Shown here piece after piece: positions 48,101-59,765 of a stretch of DNA of 64,000 bases. The first letter of the stretch is position 1, and every line of letters begins with the position of its first letter. The notes beneath the pieces were generated by a model. It was not told the origin of the DNA. It did no database searches and worked only from the letters and a program-made list of their open reading frames with translations. Location: positions 2,947,001 through 3,011,000 of the forward strand of contig NW_026944385.1 of the NCBI RefSeq assembly GCF_033439725.1, in the 5' to 3' direction. This DNA comes from Neurospora tetraspora (lineage: Eukaryota > Ascomycota > Sordariomycetes > Sordariales > Sordariaceae). The position numbers and the translations under genes are program-made.

Positions 48101-51100
48101 AATGTGCGTAAGTATACATATAGACTACCCCGTAGCGGTTGTAGCTATAGTAATCCCTAAATTTATAGTAATACTTAAATTAGAAATAGATTCGGATACG
48201 GATTTAAATTCGGATATAGATATAGAAGTAGACCCCAATAAGGCTAAAAGAACGTAGAAAGCTTTAAAGAGGCGGTAAATTATTAATAATAAAAAATATT
48301 AATTTAAGTAGTTAATATTAATATTACGGAAATACTTAGGGGAAGCCAGGCCGTAATAATAGAGCCTCCCTTATAGCTAGTATTAATAGGGAATTTCGAA
48401 GAACCTTTCGGTCCTGTAAGGAAGTTAGATTTAATCAAGGCTAAAGTAAGGGTATAGATAATAGGGGGATATAGGGTATAAATTATAATGAAATTAGAAT
48501 AGTTTAGGTATACTTATTCCTAATTATTCGAACTGATAATCGAAATAGGTCCTTTAGATTTGAAAATTTCTTAATTTATTAATACCGGTACTTTTATATT
48601 CCATTTATAGATAAAAGGGGTTAAGATTAATTTAGTTACCTAAGCGGAATTCTAAGAAGTTTAAAAGAATAAACCCTACGTATCGATATTAGTATTATTC
48701 GAAAACGTTTGGCGAAATATTATATAATGTTAAGGAGAGCCGTATAGATAGTATTTTGAGAATAAAGAAATTTATAATTTTATCGACGTTTATAAGGCTA
48801 AAATTATAAAGGAACGGATTTCGACTACGTTTTTAAGGCCGGAAGAAACCGCCCGTTCGTTTGTAGACCGGATTTATAGCCTAAGCCTAGCCGAAGTAGA
48901 CCTAATACTACCGGCCGACTTAGAGGAAGGCAGGGACCCGGAGGAGCTTAAATAATTAATACCATTAAGTAAAATCGATAGGATCTATAGTATTACGGAG
49001 GAGGACGTGTAGAAGTTTATAGAGAAATTTATTACGTTAAAGTATATATTTGAGGAGGTTAAAGTTAGATTCCTAAATAAGTATAAGGACCTTTTAGAAA
49101 TAGCTAACCCTAAGGATACTAACGTAATCTTAAAATATAGGTCTTATAATTATAAGATTAAATTAAAACCGGGGAATAAAATTCTACTATATTCGAAAGT
49201 ACGCCTAATATCCCTTTAAAAATTTAAAATTATCAAACAATAATTCGATAATAATTTAGCAAAGGGATTTATTCGATTTTCGACGTCCAATATAGCCTCC
49301 TTAATACTATTAATATATAAGCTAAGCGGCGGTATAAAAATTTATATCAATTATAAAAATATTAATAATATTGCGTTAAGGAATAGATATTCTTTACCTT
49401 TAATTAAAAAAACCCTAAATACTATTTATAAAGTTAAATAATTTACGAAAGTAGATATTATCGTAGCCTTTAATAAATTTCGTATAGTAAAAGGCTATAA
49501 ATAGTTAATAACCTTTATTACGCGGTTTAATTTATACGAATCGCTAATGTATCCCTATAGCCTATTCGGAGCGCCGGCCTCGTTTTAGAATTTTATTAAC
49601 AATATATTATACGATATTTTAAATATATATACTATAGTATATTTCGACGACGTCTTAATCTTTTTAGAAATATACAAAGAGTACGTTAAATATATTAAGG
49701 AAATACTCTAGTGCTTTATCGACGCGGGCTTATAGATTAATATTAATAAGTACGAATTCTATACGTAGAGGATTAAATATTTAAGTCTAATTATTATTCT
49801 AGGTAATATTAAAATAAATCCTAAAAAAATAAAAGTAATTAGTAAATAGAAGTTATTAACGAATAAACGCTAATTACAATATTTCCTAAACTTTACCAAC
49901 TTCTATAGAAAGTTTATAGCGGGATTTTCAACTATAGGTAAACTTCTATATAAATTAACTAAAAAGACTGTTAATTAGCATTAGGATAACAAATATAATA
50001 ATACTTTTAAAACTTTAAAGATAACGTTATATTAGTACCAATCCTAAGAATCTACGATTAGGAAAAGCTTATAATAGTGGAAATTAATATCTCGGACTAG
50101 TCTATAGGAAGTATTCTATTATAAATATATAACAGGGAGCTATATCTAATCGTTTATTTCTCTACGAAGTATACCGCGGCCGAATATAATTATAATATCT
50201 ATAACAAAGAATTATTCACTATAATTAAGGTATTAGAAGAATAGAGACTAGAGTTGGAGGGTATAATACAACCGTTTAAAATTATTATAGACTATAAGAA
50301 TTTAAAGACTTTTAGTACTATGAAAAAGTTTATACCCAAATATATAAAGTAGTTAGAATTTTTATCGAAATTTAATTTTTTAATTAAATATAGGCCGGGT
50401 TCTACGAATATATATCCTAATACGCTAAATCGGAAACCTGAATATATTCCTAAGGATATGGAGGACGATAAATTATAAGTTAGGAAGAAACTAATCATTA
50501 ATCTTAATTATTTTGATAGGGAATTATTCGGTAATTTAATAAATATAAATAGCGAATCCTTTATTATAAATATAATAAACGATAAGGGCGAGCCTTTAGT
50601 GATTTGTACCTTAAAAAATAATATTAAAGAGGACGATAACAGATTAGGTATTTATACGGATAACTTAATAAATTTATTATATACTAATTCCCTTATAATA
50701 GCGGATATTAGAGAGGTTATTAAAATAGGTACCTATTAGCCGAAAGATATAAAGAAGATAATGCGGATCCCCTTTATTAAATACTATATAATTAATAATA
50801 GGGTAATATTCCAGGATAGGTTGGTGATTCTCTCTAATAATAAAAAGGTATAATTAGACTTAATCTATTGTATTTATTCCTTAATACAAGGCAGCTATCT
50901 AAGAAGGAATAAGATAGTAGCTTTAATATATAGATATTAATAGCTAGGTATAATCGTAGTAATGAATACATATTGTAGGGCTTATATACTATATAGTAAG
51001 ATTAAAGCTACGAAAACTTCGCCAATTAATTTCCTTAAATAGTTACTAATCCTTTATACGCTATGGAAGGATATTTCAATAGATTATATTATTCTATTCC

Positions 51101-53008
51101 CTAAATTAAAAAGGGTGGGTAAGGGCGTGGAATATTAGTACGTGCTAATTGTAGTAAATCGTTTAATTAAAATAAAGTACTTTATTTTAGTAGAAGGATT
51201 AATAATTAAGGAGTTAGTTAAGAAATTTATTAACTGTATTTATATCTTTTATAGGTTACTAAATATAATTATTTCGAATAAGGGTATTTAATTTATATCG
51301 GCTTTCTAGAAATACTTATTATAGAAATTAGGTATTAATTTAAAGTTCGCTACGCTATACTATAAGGAAATAAACGGCTAAATAGAATGTATTAATATAG
51401 AAATAAAATAATATTTACATATATTTATTAATTAAGCGTAGGATAATTAAATAAATTAGCTGCCCTTAGCCGAATTCTAGGGCAATAATTTAAAATCCGT
51501 ATCTATTAATATAATTTTATTCTTTGCTAATTACGGGTTTTACCCCCAGATAAGTACGGAGCCGTCTACCTTAGTACCTTCGGACGCTACAAATATATAG
51601 AAAAAATAAATATTTAGCGCTAACTAACTAGTCAACTGCTTTAAAGAGGTTTAAAACTTCGTAAAAGCTTCGGCGAAGTAAATTTAAAAGCGATACGAAA
51701 CGGCGGCTAATATCTACCGTATAAATACCCCCAAATATAAAGTAAATAACGAAGTAATATTAAATATAATTAATTATATAATAACGAGGCTATGTAATAA
51801 ATTAATACCCCACTTTAAAAGTCCTTTCCATATTATAAAAACTAATTCGTATACAATAGAATTAGCCCTACTCTAAAATATAAAAGTTACCTACATTATT
51901 GATATTTTCCGGCTTAAACCTTATATTGAAGGCCTCCTAGGCTAGAAAGAATTAATAATAAATATTAAAGTAAATAAAAGTATAATTATTATTAGAACGG
52001 ATAAATTCGAGGAGGATAAACGTTAAGAATTCTAAGAATTTATAGATTATTAAAAGATTAAGGACATTTAAAAGTATTTAGTAAAATAAACTTATTATCC
52101 GCCCAATGAGTAGCCGGCTAAAAACTTTAATAATTATTACGAATTAATTTAATAACTTTATAATAAATACCTAAAATTCGGCCCTCCGCACCCGGATTTT
52201 AAAAAAGGGTAGAAGATTTAGTAAAAAATAAAAATATTTCTAAAGGACGAGACCCTATTAATCTCGGCGACGGCAATATTAGTAGCGGATAATTAATAAG
52301 TTAGACGGAACGTAAAATTAAATAATAAGTAAGAAATTAGTAAAAAAAGGAATTCAAAATTTATAGTGCGAACCCTACTTAAATCTCTAGAGAACGAATT
52401 TCCTAAACCTATTCTAAGCAATAACCCGAAATTTACCTATACTTTAATTTCCTTTTCTCCCTATAGTCTCCCTAAATCGGTCTCCCTAATTCGGTCTTCC
52501 TAGTACGAACAAAATTGTATAATAGTTGTAATACATTAGTACAAATAAATAGAGCGTTTTAGTAATTATATTTACAAATGCAAGGTAAAAGAGGAAGAAA
52601 GAAGGATATAAATACAATTCGAATATATAATGTCTATACTTATACTAGTAGTAGCGCTTTAGGCGTCCTTGTACGCTACTATACTATAGGGCCCTTATAG
52701 TACCCCCTTTAGTGGTTGGTAATAATAGAGAAGGGAAATAGTAATTATAAAGACGATTAGAGCGTTATTTAGAATTATTTGGGATAATAATAAATATTTC
52801 AGTAGAAAGGGTATATTTAGTAATGTTTTAACTAGTATTTAGCCTCTAAATAGAAGTTTAAATATTAAGCGGCTCCTTGTCTTAGTATACGGGTTCGTAG
52901 CCCTTAATTAGGCGTACCCGCGGGAGCTGGGAGGAAGGCCTACTTTAATAATGAAAAGGGCTCTTAATGGATTTTTTTGAGCAGGAGCTTTATTTTAGAG
53001 GGGGGTAG

Positions 53009-53273
53009 TATTATAGGTATTATTGCCTTATTCCTATATATAGGTGTACATATATATGTACTATATTGGTATAGCTAGCTGAGTATAGCTATTTAGCTAT
53101 AGTATATTTAGCCTTCTAGTTATTATATAACAGTATAACTATTTTAGGTGGGTCTATGTCTATAGACCTACACCCTATGCCTTATATAGTTCTTGTGCGC
53201 GTATATGACTCTCTTCTTATTCTTCGTATAATAATCAAAGTCTTACCTTAGTGCTTGCTCGCGCCCTGTGACA
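53009..53273 (+). repeat. 3' LTR of nested element
   Basis: Begins right after the polypurine tract and ends in TGTGACA before the AACGT duplication. Pairs with 44,863-45,127. Confidence 0.9.
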
Positions 53274-53278
53274 AACGT
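53274..53278. repeat. 3' target-site duplication of nested element (AACGT)
   Basis: Exact copy of 44,858-44,862, marking where the outer element resumes. Confidence 0.9.
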
Positions 53279-55794
53279 TCTCTAGTTTTCAATTTTAATT
53301 TCACCCCTTTAGGAATATAAAATAAGAATAATTAAAGAGAATGATAATAAGAAGAAACGTTCAAAATACGTTCGGAAAGTTTAAATTAGGAAAATCCAAT
53401 TAGTCCGGCCGTCAACCGCTGAAAAGGCCGCCTTTAATATAGTAAAAGACGAATTTTTAAAAAAGATAATATTAATTTTCTTTTCCGTTAATTGACAATT
53501 ATTCTTCGACTTCGACGTTTCTAAATACGAGATCGGTGTTCAAATTTATTATATTAATAAAGAGGTTATTCTTAAAATCTAATTTTAAACAGAGTAATAA
53601 TTATCGCTTATTTACTATATATATCGATTTAGCCTATCGCTTTCTTGAGTCGGACTCTCTCTAATATTGAATGTAAATATTAATTAACCGAAATAGAAAT
53701 TTTGGGCTACGTCTAAATAATAAAGAAGATTCGTTAATAGCTATAAGTAACTAAGAAGATCCCTATAGTATTCACTAATTATTAAACTATTTTTAACCTT
53801 TAACGTTAATTAAATAAAGTTAATATTATGGTAATTAGTATAAATAATAGGAAATTCGTTAGGGCTTTAGAATATATTAGCTGATATAAATTCTAAATTG
53901 TTTATAAATTAGGTAAATACTATATAGTACCGGACGCCCTATCCTGCCTTTTGGCTGATCTAAGTCCTAATAATAACTTAAAAGCCCCGGGCGGATTAGA
54001 CGTACTCCCTAATAATTGCGAAGAATATTAGTAAATTTATAATTATACCGCTAAACCCAGACCCGACGAGAATTAGGAAAATTAGCAAACTTACTTCAAC
54101 GCTTTATTAATAATATAATTAGCGTTTACTAAAGAATTTAATAACCTTTAATTCGGTTAACTATTTGCAAAAGGTTATACGCTAATTTAAATATCCTTTG
54201 ATTTCCGTCGCTAGATTATTAATAATTACACGTCTAATTCTAAATTTAGTAAAGTCCGGAAGTAAATTTTTGATAACCTATCGTTAAAATATTAGAATTA
54301 AGTTTAGCTCCCTTTTAAATTTAGGAATGAACTTTTTAAAAAAAAAAAATTATAAACGGGAACCCTAACCGGCTTTATATCCTACGGTCCTATATTAAAC
54401 CTATTTTTAATTCGATCTATTTTAATAATTATTAAAGATATACTAAATTAAGCAAATTCCTATTCTTTTATTTTATCGTTAACGGACTAAAGCTATTTCG
54501 CCGGTACTTTGTAAATTATTTAGAGTATTGTATTTTTGAAATTAAACGATATAAAGCGTATGGTAGTCTATATAGCCTATTTTAAGACCTCCCTACCCTT
54601 TCTATACTATAATAATCGACTTTATTCTAGGTTTACCAACGTTAACGCCAAACGGTTTTAACGTAGCTATATTAATAACTTATAAATATACTAAGGTAAT
54701 AAATATAATATTAGATAAATTAATATAGATTATAAAAGACTAGGCAATCGCTTTCTTTAATATTTGATTTATTACTAATTAGGGATTACCTCAAGTTATT
54801 ATTAATAATAGAAATTCTAAATTCCTATCGGCTTTCTAAAAAGCCTTATTTAAACGTTTAGAGACAATGTTATTCTATAATATAATTTATTACCCCCAAA
54901 TAAATAGATAGAGTAAATATATAAACTTCGTTATTAAATTAACACTTAAATATTATATTAACGTCCTTAAGGACCCAAATTTATAGTTAATAGTAATTCC
55001 TACTTTAATATTTAGAATTAATAATACGAAGGCTACTGCTATAAGATTAACGCTTAGTTAGGTAATTATAGGGTTTATACCTAATAATGTAGCCGATATC
55101 ATATTAAAATAAGCCAATTATAAAAATAATCGTTAATTTTAAAACTTACTTCTATTTATTGCTAGAGTCGCAATTAACGACGTGATTATAATTTCTACTA
55201 TATTAATAAAGGAATATTTCAATAGAAGCTGCCTTCCCAAATTCTTCGAAGTCGATGACAAAATTATATTCAAGCTTTATTAAGGGTATATTATATTGAA
55301 AATAATTATATTAAGTAAGAAGCTAGGATAGTAATTTGTAGGACCCTTTAGGATTATCGAAAGAGTTGGCCGATTAGCGTATTACCTAAATTTATTAAAA
55401 GATTAGAAGATTTATTTTATTATTAGTATCGATTACCTAAAACCGGCCCCGCTGATAGATATCTTCGGTAAATAATTACTGTATTTTAGCCCGGTCTATT
55501 TATTTAATTACCCCTATAATATCGTGAGCTATAATAAACGAAGAAAGAAATACTTGGTGGTATATAAAGGTCTAGGAATTGAGTATTATGAATGGAAAAA
55601 GCTAGAGGAGATTAGTATTGATACTACGAAACGATATAAAGAAAGGATACAACGAGATAGATTCATTACACCAAGTATAGCATATACGATTATAATATAC
55701 TAGGAGTAATATAGGGCATGCTTAATCAGATTTCTTTTATTTTATTTTGTTTTTATAACGAGGATGTTGCATTTTTTCCTTTTTTGGGGGGTAC

Positions 55795-55975
55795 TATTAG
55801 AGCTTACTAAACATGCACGCACATGTGAGGTAGGCGCACCCTATATATATACAATAGCCAGTATATATAGCCAGTGCATTATGCACCCTTATAGTACATC
55901 CATACTTCTGCAGAATACATCACACATTTACACCCACAGCTTGCTTTCGCCTTGCATATGCCTCTGGCATTGACA
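55795..55975 (+). repeat. 3' LTR of outer element
   Basis: 181 bp partner of 39,162-39,342, preceded by a G6 run (55,786-55,791) as the likely polypurine tract. Confidence 0.93.
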
Positions 55976-55980
55976 ATGGC
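55976..55980. repeat. 3' target-site duplication of outer element (ATGGC)
   Basis: Exact copy of 39,157-39,161. Unique chromosomal sequence continues from here. Confidence 0.93.
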
Positions 55981-58900
55981 GCAAGTCGAGAACACCACCA
56001 AGAATGGAGTGTGTTCCGCCCGACTGTACAGAGGGTCTGAGGGTGCAGGGCATGTACCCGAGAGAGCGGTCAAAAGGCCGATTTGGGGACAACTCACATG
56101 CAGGGAGTCGAAGAGGCTTGGTGAATTTGGGTCGCAAGGGCCGGGGTCTTCGACTACCGAAGGTGTGGTGTAGGTAATGTAGCAGGAAAGAGTGGGAAAA
56201 GGTGACGGTACCGGTTCGTCGCGTGGATTGTGGAATGGTGAAGAGCAAGCTCGCAAGGTAGAGACGGCGGGCGGGAGTTGCTCCAGGGAGAGCGCGTGGA
56301 CGGGAATCTCCACTCGAAGAGCCAAAAAGGTCCACTGTATCGATGAGCGAAGCCGAGCATTCGTTGTCGGGTCTGGCTTCGTGCACTGGAAGTATCACAC
56401 TATCTTTCTTCGATGCCCAAGCTCCCTGTGACCAAAACAACACCCACGTTTACTGATAGACCAGATACATCAGCGGCGCAAATGATTGGACGAATCTCAA
56501 GCTCTGATAGGACGATCACGAGGCGGGGCAGAACACGACGAAGGAAAAGCTTCCCTTGGCTGGGATCAACGCCAAGCAACGTGGAGTGCGGATCCCGAAA
56601 TTGGGAAGAAGCGACTGAACCCTTAAAAGTTGAGACGAGCAGTGACGAGATACCTACACGTGTAGATACAACAGCAAGCCGTCCGTGATGGAACTGCGCC
56701 AAATAAAAGAGCCCTAAACCAGCAAATATTCCATTCCTCTTTGTCCATCCCTTCATGTCAGATCTGAATCCATATCCTAGAGGTATCCATACCTATGCAG
56801 TATACATACCTGTATGTACCTACCTGCCTGTATGTAGAGGCATGCATGCCATTAATGCAACGGCATTGCATCGAGCAACAGACACTTCACCATCGAGGCG
56901 CAAGACCGACAGCAACCCTCTTCCGCGCAGTCGCAATCACCAGTGCATGGTGACGGGCAATATCGAACGATCAGAGTCGCTAGTCTTCTCGTCAGGTCGT
57001 CATATGCCATCGGCAAGTCCTTTGATCATTTTGACGGTTGGATATCACAACGGCTATTCAGCTCTGCCAGCTTGCTGCTACAGCCCACTGGCCCTCAGTG
57101 TGCCTCTGCTTGCTGCCGCTGGCGGGATAACAGACGCTCGGGGGTCTAGCCCATCTGGGAGTCCCGCTCCGAGCTTTCGTAGCTGAGCGTATCGTAGCCA
57201 GCAATTTCCCTACACATGGACAGCACAACCAAATGCCGTTTGGAAAAAGGAAAGAAGCTAATATCGCAGACGCAGGGTCAACAGTTTAAGCTTTATCGCT
57301 CATCCACTGCTACTCTGATGGAGAGAATTCGAAGAGAGTAGGAGATTGCGTGAGGAGAGTCTGGCTGCCCTGACGAAGCTGGAAGCCTGAACACTCAATC
57401 TGTTGTGATGATGACATTCACACAACTCCCTGGTCATCAGCGAAAGTTGGCCGCCGTTCACAGGCCGAGGATCTGTCTTCCACAGCGCAAAACGCAAAAG
57501 TCGCCGTGAACGACGAAGGGTTACCTCCGCCGGGTCGTTGTGGCTTGTTCCCGAAGGCGTTCTTTGCCACGATCCCCGGCCCGGCAGTCCCAAAGACTTG
57601 TGCCCCCGTACGAAATTCGGCTTTCGCTTTCGGAAATCGAAGCCCCGGGGACAAACGAGGCCATTCAGTGTCAGTTCCGCAGCTCTGTGCAGAAAGTCTT
57701 GCTGGTCTCCAATTTCTCCAGTATCAAAATGCATGCAGCCGAGAGAAGCTAGCTCCGGAGGTGAGCGAGAGCATTTGAGAGCATATGATTGGCCAGATTG
57801 CCGTAAATGCGGTTGCGGCGCTGCTGAACTGCAAGCGCTGCCCAATCACCGGCTCTTTGAACCGGATGAAACTCCTCTCCGCAGACAGGGACAGCCCAGT
57901 GGAAATCCCAATCGCATCTACAACACAGACATCGAGGCTCAACACCACAGTCGAGGTATCCAGATGTGACAACTTCGATATCAAAGTCCTGCTGCTTTGC
58001 GACCCAAATTGTTACCTCATTGCTAGGGTCCGGGGAATATTTGGTTCTGGACCTTCGACGCTGCGCGCCAAAGCCTACCACATGCAGTTGAAGGTTTCCC
58101 TATCCCAACGACCAATCTGTACGACATTATCGGCATCAACGATTCAACACACCTTCTCGAACTCAGCTAGTACATGAGGGCCAACAGAGGACAGGCCGAG
58201 GAGCATGGCCACAAACGATGCGCTGCATCTGCCAGATCAGAAACGCCCGCTTGAACAACATCTCAGCCTTTTTGTGGCGGTCTTAGTCTATAATCATGCT
58301 GTGCTGCCATCACCAGATAGGCAGTATGAGGCTGTAACCATAGCAATCCCGGGGAAGTTTCAAAGTCGAACCCTCGACTGCAAAAGCAGAAGCAGCGCCC
58401 TGTATCACCATGGCTTCTGTCTGGGATACACTGACACTGTACCTCCATGGGATGGCCGGTGGGCTATGCCCTTTCAAGCGAATTCATGCCATGCTCGTCA
58501 TCGTCGTCGGTGCGGTGAGGCTCAAGGGTTCCGTGTGATCTGCGTAACCTGCGTCACTCACAAGTTGTATGTACTCAAATTATTTCCCAAGCTCGCGCTT
58601 GCTACCGAGTACTTGGTAACATCTGACTTTCTGGAAAATAGGTAAATACAACACGCCGATACAAAGCTTGCGCTTGGGATCGGCCCGCAATTTGACCTCC
58701 ACTAACACCCCCATACTTCCAGCTCTTCATGGGTTCGGTCCTCCATGGGATCCATGGGATACCAGCAAAAACTATGCCGTCGACGGGGGCTATGCTGGCT
58801 ATGATATGCGTATTACATAATGCCGGGTAGATCCCGTAGTGCGACGTATATCAGATATCATGATGTTTTTGATACAAGTACCAATACCACGAATATCTGA

Positions 58901-59354
58901 CTCGAGATGGTGAACATGTCAAGGGTTCTTGGACTTTCACTTTTCAGAGTTCCAAACCCGATAAGCGGCGTCTACGCGTTTAAGTCTCAAGATGCTTTGA
59001 AATACCGCTATATGTTGGGAGATGTTTAACATTTCATGACGCCGGCGGTGCTGAGGAGAATCACCCAAGACCTCGAAGCAAATGATCCAATGCCCTAGCC
59101 TGAGCGATAAAAAAAAATTGTCGTCAAGCAAGCCATTATCTTTCACTTCACCATTGTTCCAAAAAGCCGGGCAACAGTTCATGATGCCGGAGAAGACCTC
59201 GTGTTGCCAGATCCCAAAAATGAAAAATGTTTGGCAGGGAACCCTTTCCAATTCTTCAACAGCCGCAGAGCACAGACCCGCAGATCTAACCCCTTGTTCA
59301 GAAGCGAGACTTCAGGTGCACGCTGACGACCAAAAAAAGAGAAAAAAGATAATG
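55981..59354. other. Unassigned region right of the retrotransposon nest
   Basis: 3.4 kb of normal composition. The left end is the former distal upstream DNA of the metacaspase. A TACCTA cluster lies at 56,760-56,835. From about 57,420 to 58,650 several 80-180-codon open frames overlap on both strands. The minus strand also has plausible short-intron signals, such as a TTTTGCAG acceptor near 58,380, so an intron-rich or decayed gene could lie here. No domain or family is recognisable and I do not call a gene. Confidence 0.4.
59342..59347 (-). terminator. RNA polymerase III terminator of tRNA-Tyr
   Basis: T6 on the sense strand, seven bases after the tRNA 3' end. Confidence 0.85.
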
Positions 59355-59443
59355 TCCCCTCGACCGGAATCGAGCCGGTGACCTTTCGGTATACAATCTA
59401 GACAATTACAGCCGAACGTGATATCCAACTACACCACAAGGGG
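59355..59443 (-). tRNA. tRNA-Tyr (anticodon GUA) with 15-nt intron
   Basis: 89-nt gene, 74 nt mature. Acceptor stem CCCCTTG pairs with CGAGGGG (one G-U) with C1:G72, the identity pair of eukaryotic tRNA-Tyr, and discriminator A. The D arm is GTGTAGTTGGATATCAC. The anticodon stem TTCGG/CCGAA encloses CTGTAA + A, with anticodon GTA. The intron TTGTCTAGATTGTAT lies one base 3' of the anticodon, the universal eukaryotic position; tRNA-Tyr genes nearly always carry one. The T stem ACCGG/CCGGT is perfect. The T loop is CTCGATT, so position 54 is C where T is usual, which slightly weakens box B. The mature form resembles the S. pombe tRNA-Tyr. Confidence 0.95.
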
Positions 59444-59765
59444 ATTTTTAGGTTGTTGAGCAACGAGCTGGATTTTGGAGGCTATATCACTGCCTCAATG
59501 TACAAATGGTATATCGTCCAAAGACGCAGACCACGCACGCGGGGATGGACGACCAGAAGTCTCATGTTACCCGTTGGTCAGGTTGATGCTCGCACTTATC
59601 GGAAAAAATGATCTTACGGGACTCATTGGCATGCTCAAAATATTTATCATTAAATATTGCATTCCCTCGTCGAGAACCAGAGCGGACCAGATCCAAAAAG
59701 CCGAAGGGAAAGAGGACAGAAGATAGGGAGATACAGTAGTTTGTACGTACGCCAAACTTCTCAGT
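59444..59765. other. Spacer between tRNA-Tyr and the conserved hypothetical gene
   Basis: 322 bases, including the 3' UTR of the minus-strand gene and the 5' flank of the tRNA. Nothing else seen. Confidence 0.6.

Larger units (their letters stand above)
44863..53273 (+). mobile_element. Nested fossil LTR retrotransposon (Ty3/gypsy)
   Basis: 8,411 bp with 265-bp LTRs and 5-bp duplication AACGT, inserted into the polymerase region of the outer element in the same orientation. Order of traces: gag-like region about 45.6-47.6 kb, including a low-complexity Ser/Arg/Gly/Pro stretch (46.3-46.6 kb); protease-like region near 48.6 kb; reverse transcriptase with a recognisable YFDD active-site motif at 49,640-49,651; RNase H-like region about 50.0-50.3 kb; integrase about 50.8-51.9 kb. 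AGAGGGGGG at 52,997-53,005 is a good polypurine tract. It is broken throughout by RIP-type transitions with many stops. It is younger than the outer element by nesting. A third family affiliation such as Ty1/copia is unlikely because integrase follows RNase H. Confidence 0.9.
39420..55545. other. AT-rich RIP-mutated block
   Basis: Composition drops abruptly into DNA dominated by A and T, with TpA very common and CpA/TpG scarce, while many CpG remain. That is the dinucleotide pattern of repeat-induced point mutation, which converts C to T chiefly in CpA. Such blocks are typically DNA-methylated, H3K9me3-marked heterochromatin in Neurospora. The borders coincide with the outer retrotransposon and do not spread into the flanks. 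Composition judged by eye. Confidence 0.88.
39162..55975 (+). mobile_element. Outer fossil LTR retrotransposon (Ty3/gypsy, chromovirus-like), interrupted by a nested element
   Basis: Bounded by 181-bp direct LTRs and the exact 5-bp duplication ATGGC. Subtracting the nested insertion leaves about 8.4 kb, a normal size for the family. The element reads left to right: gag-like region about 40.5-43 kb, reverse-transcriptase-like traces before 44.86 kb, then, beyond the nested element, an RNase H-like region near 53.5 kb, an integrase region about 54.3-55.4 kb, and a chromodomain-like segment at about 55.55-55.61 kb that suggests a chromovirus. A G-run just before the 3' LTR is the likely polypurine tract. 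It is a fossil, broken by very many transition mutations of RIP type with stops in every frame. It must be older than the element inside it. Family by eye only. Confidence 0.9.
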
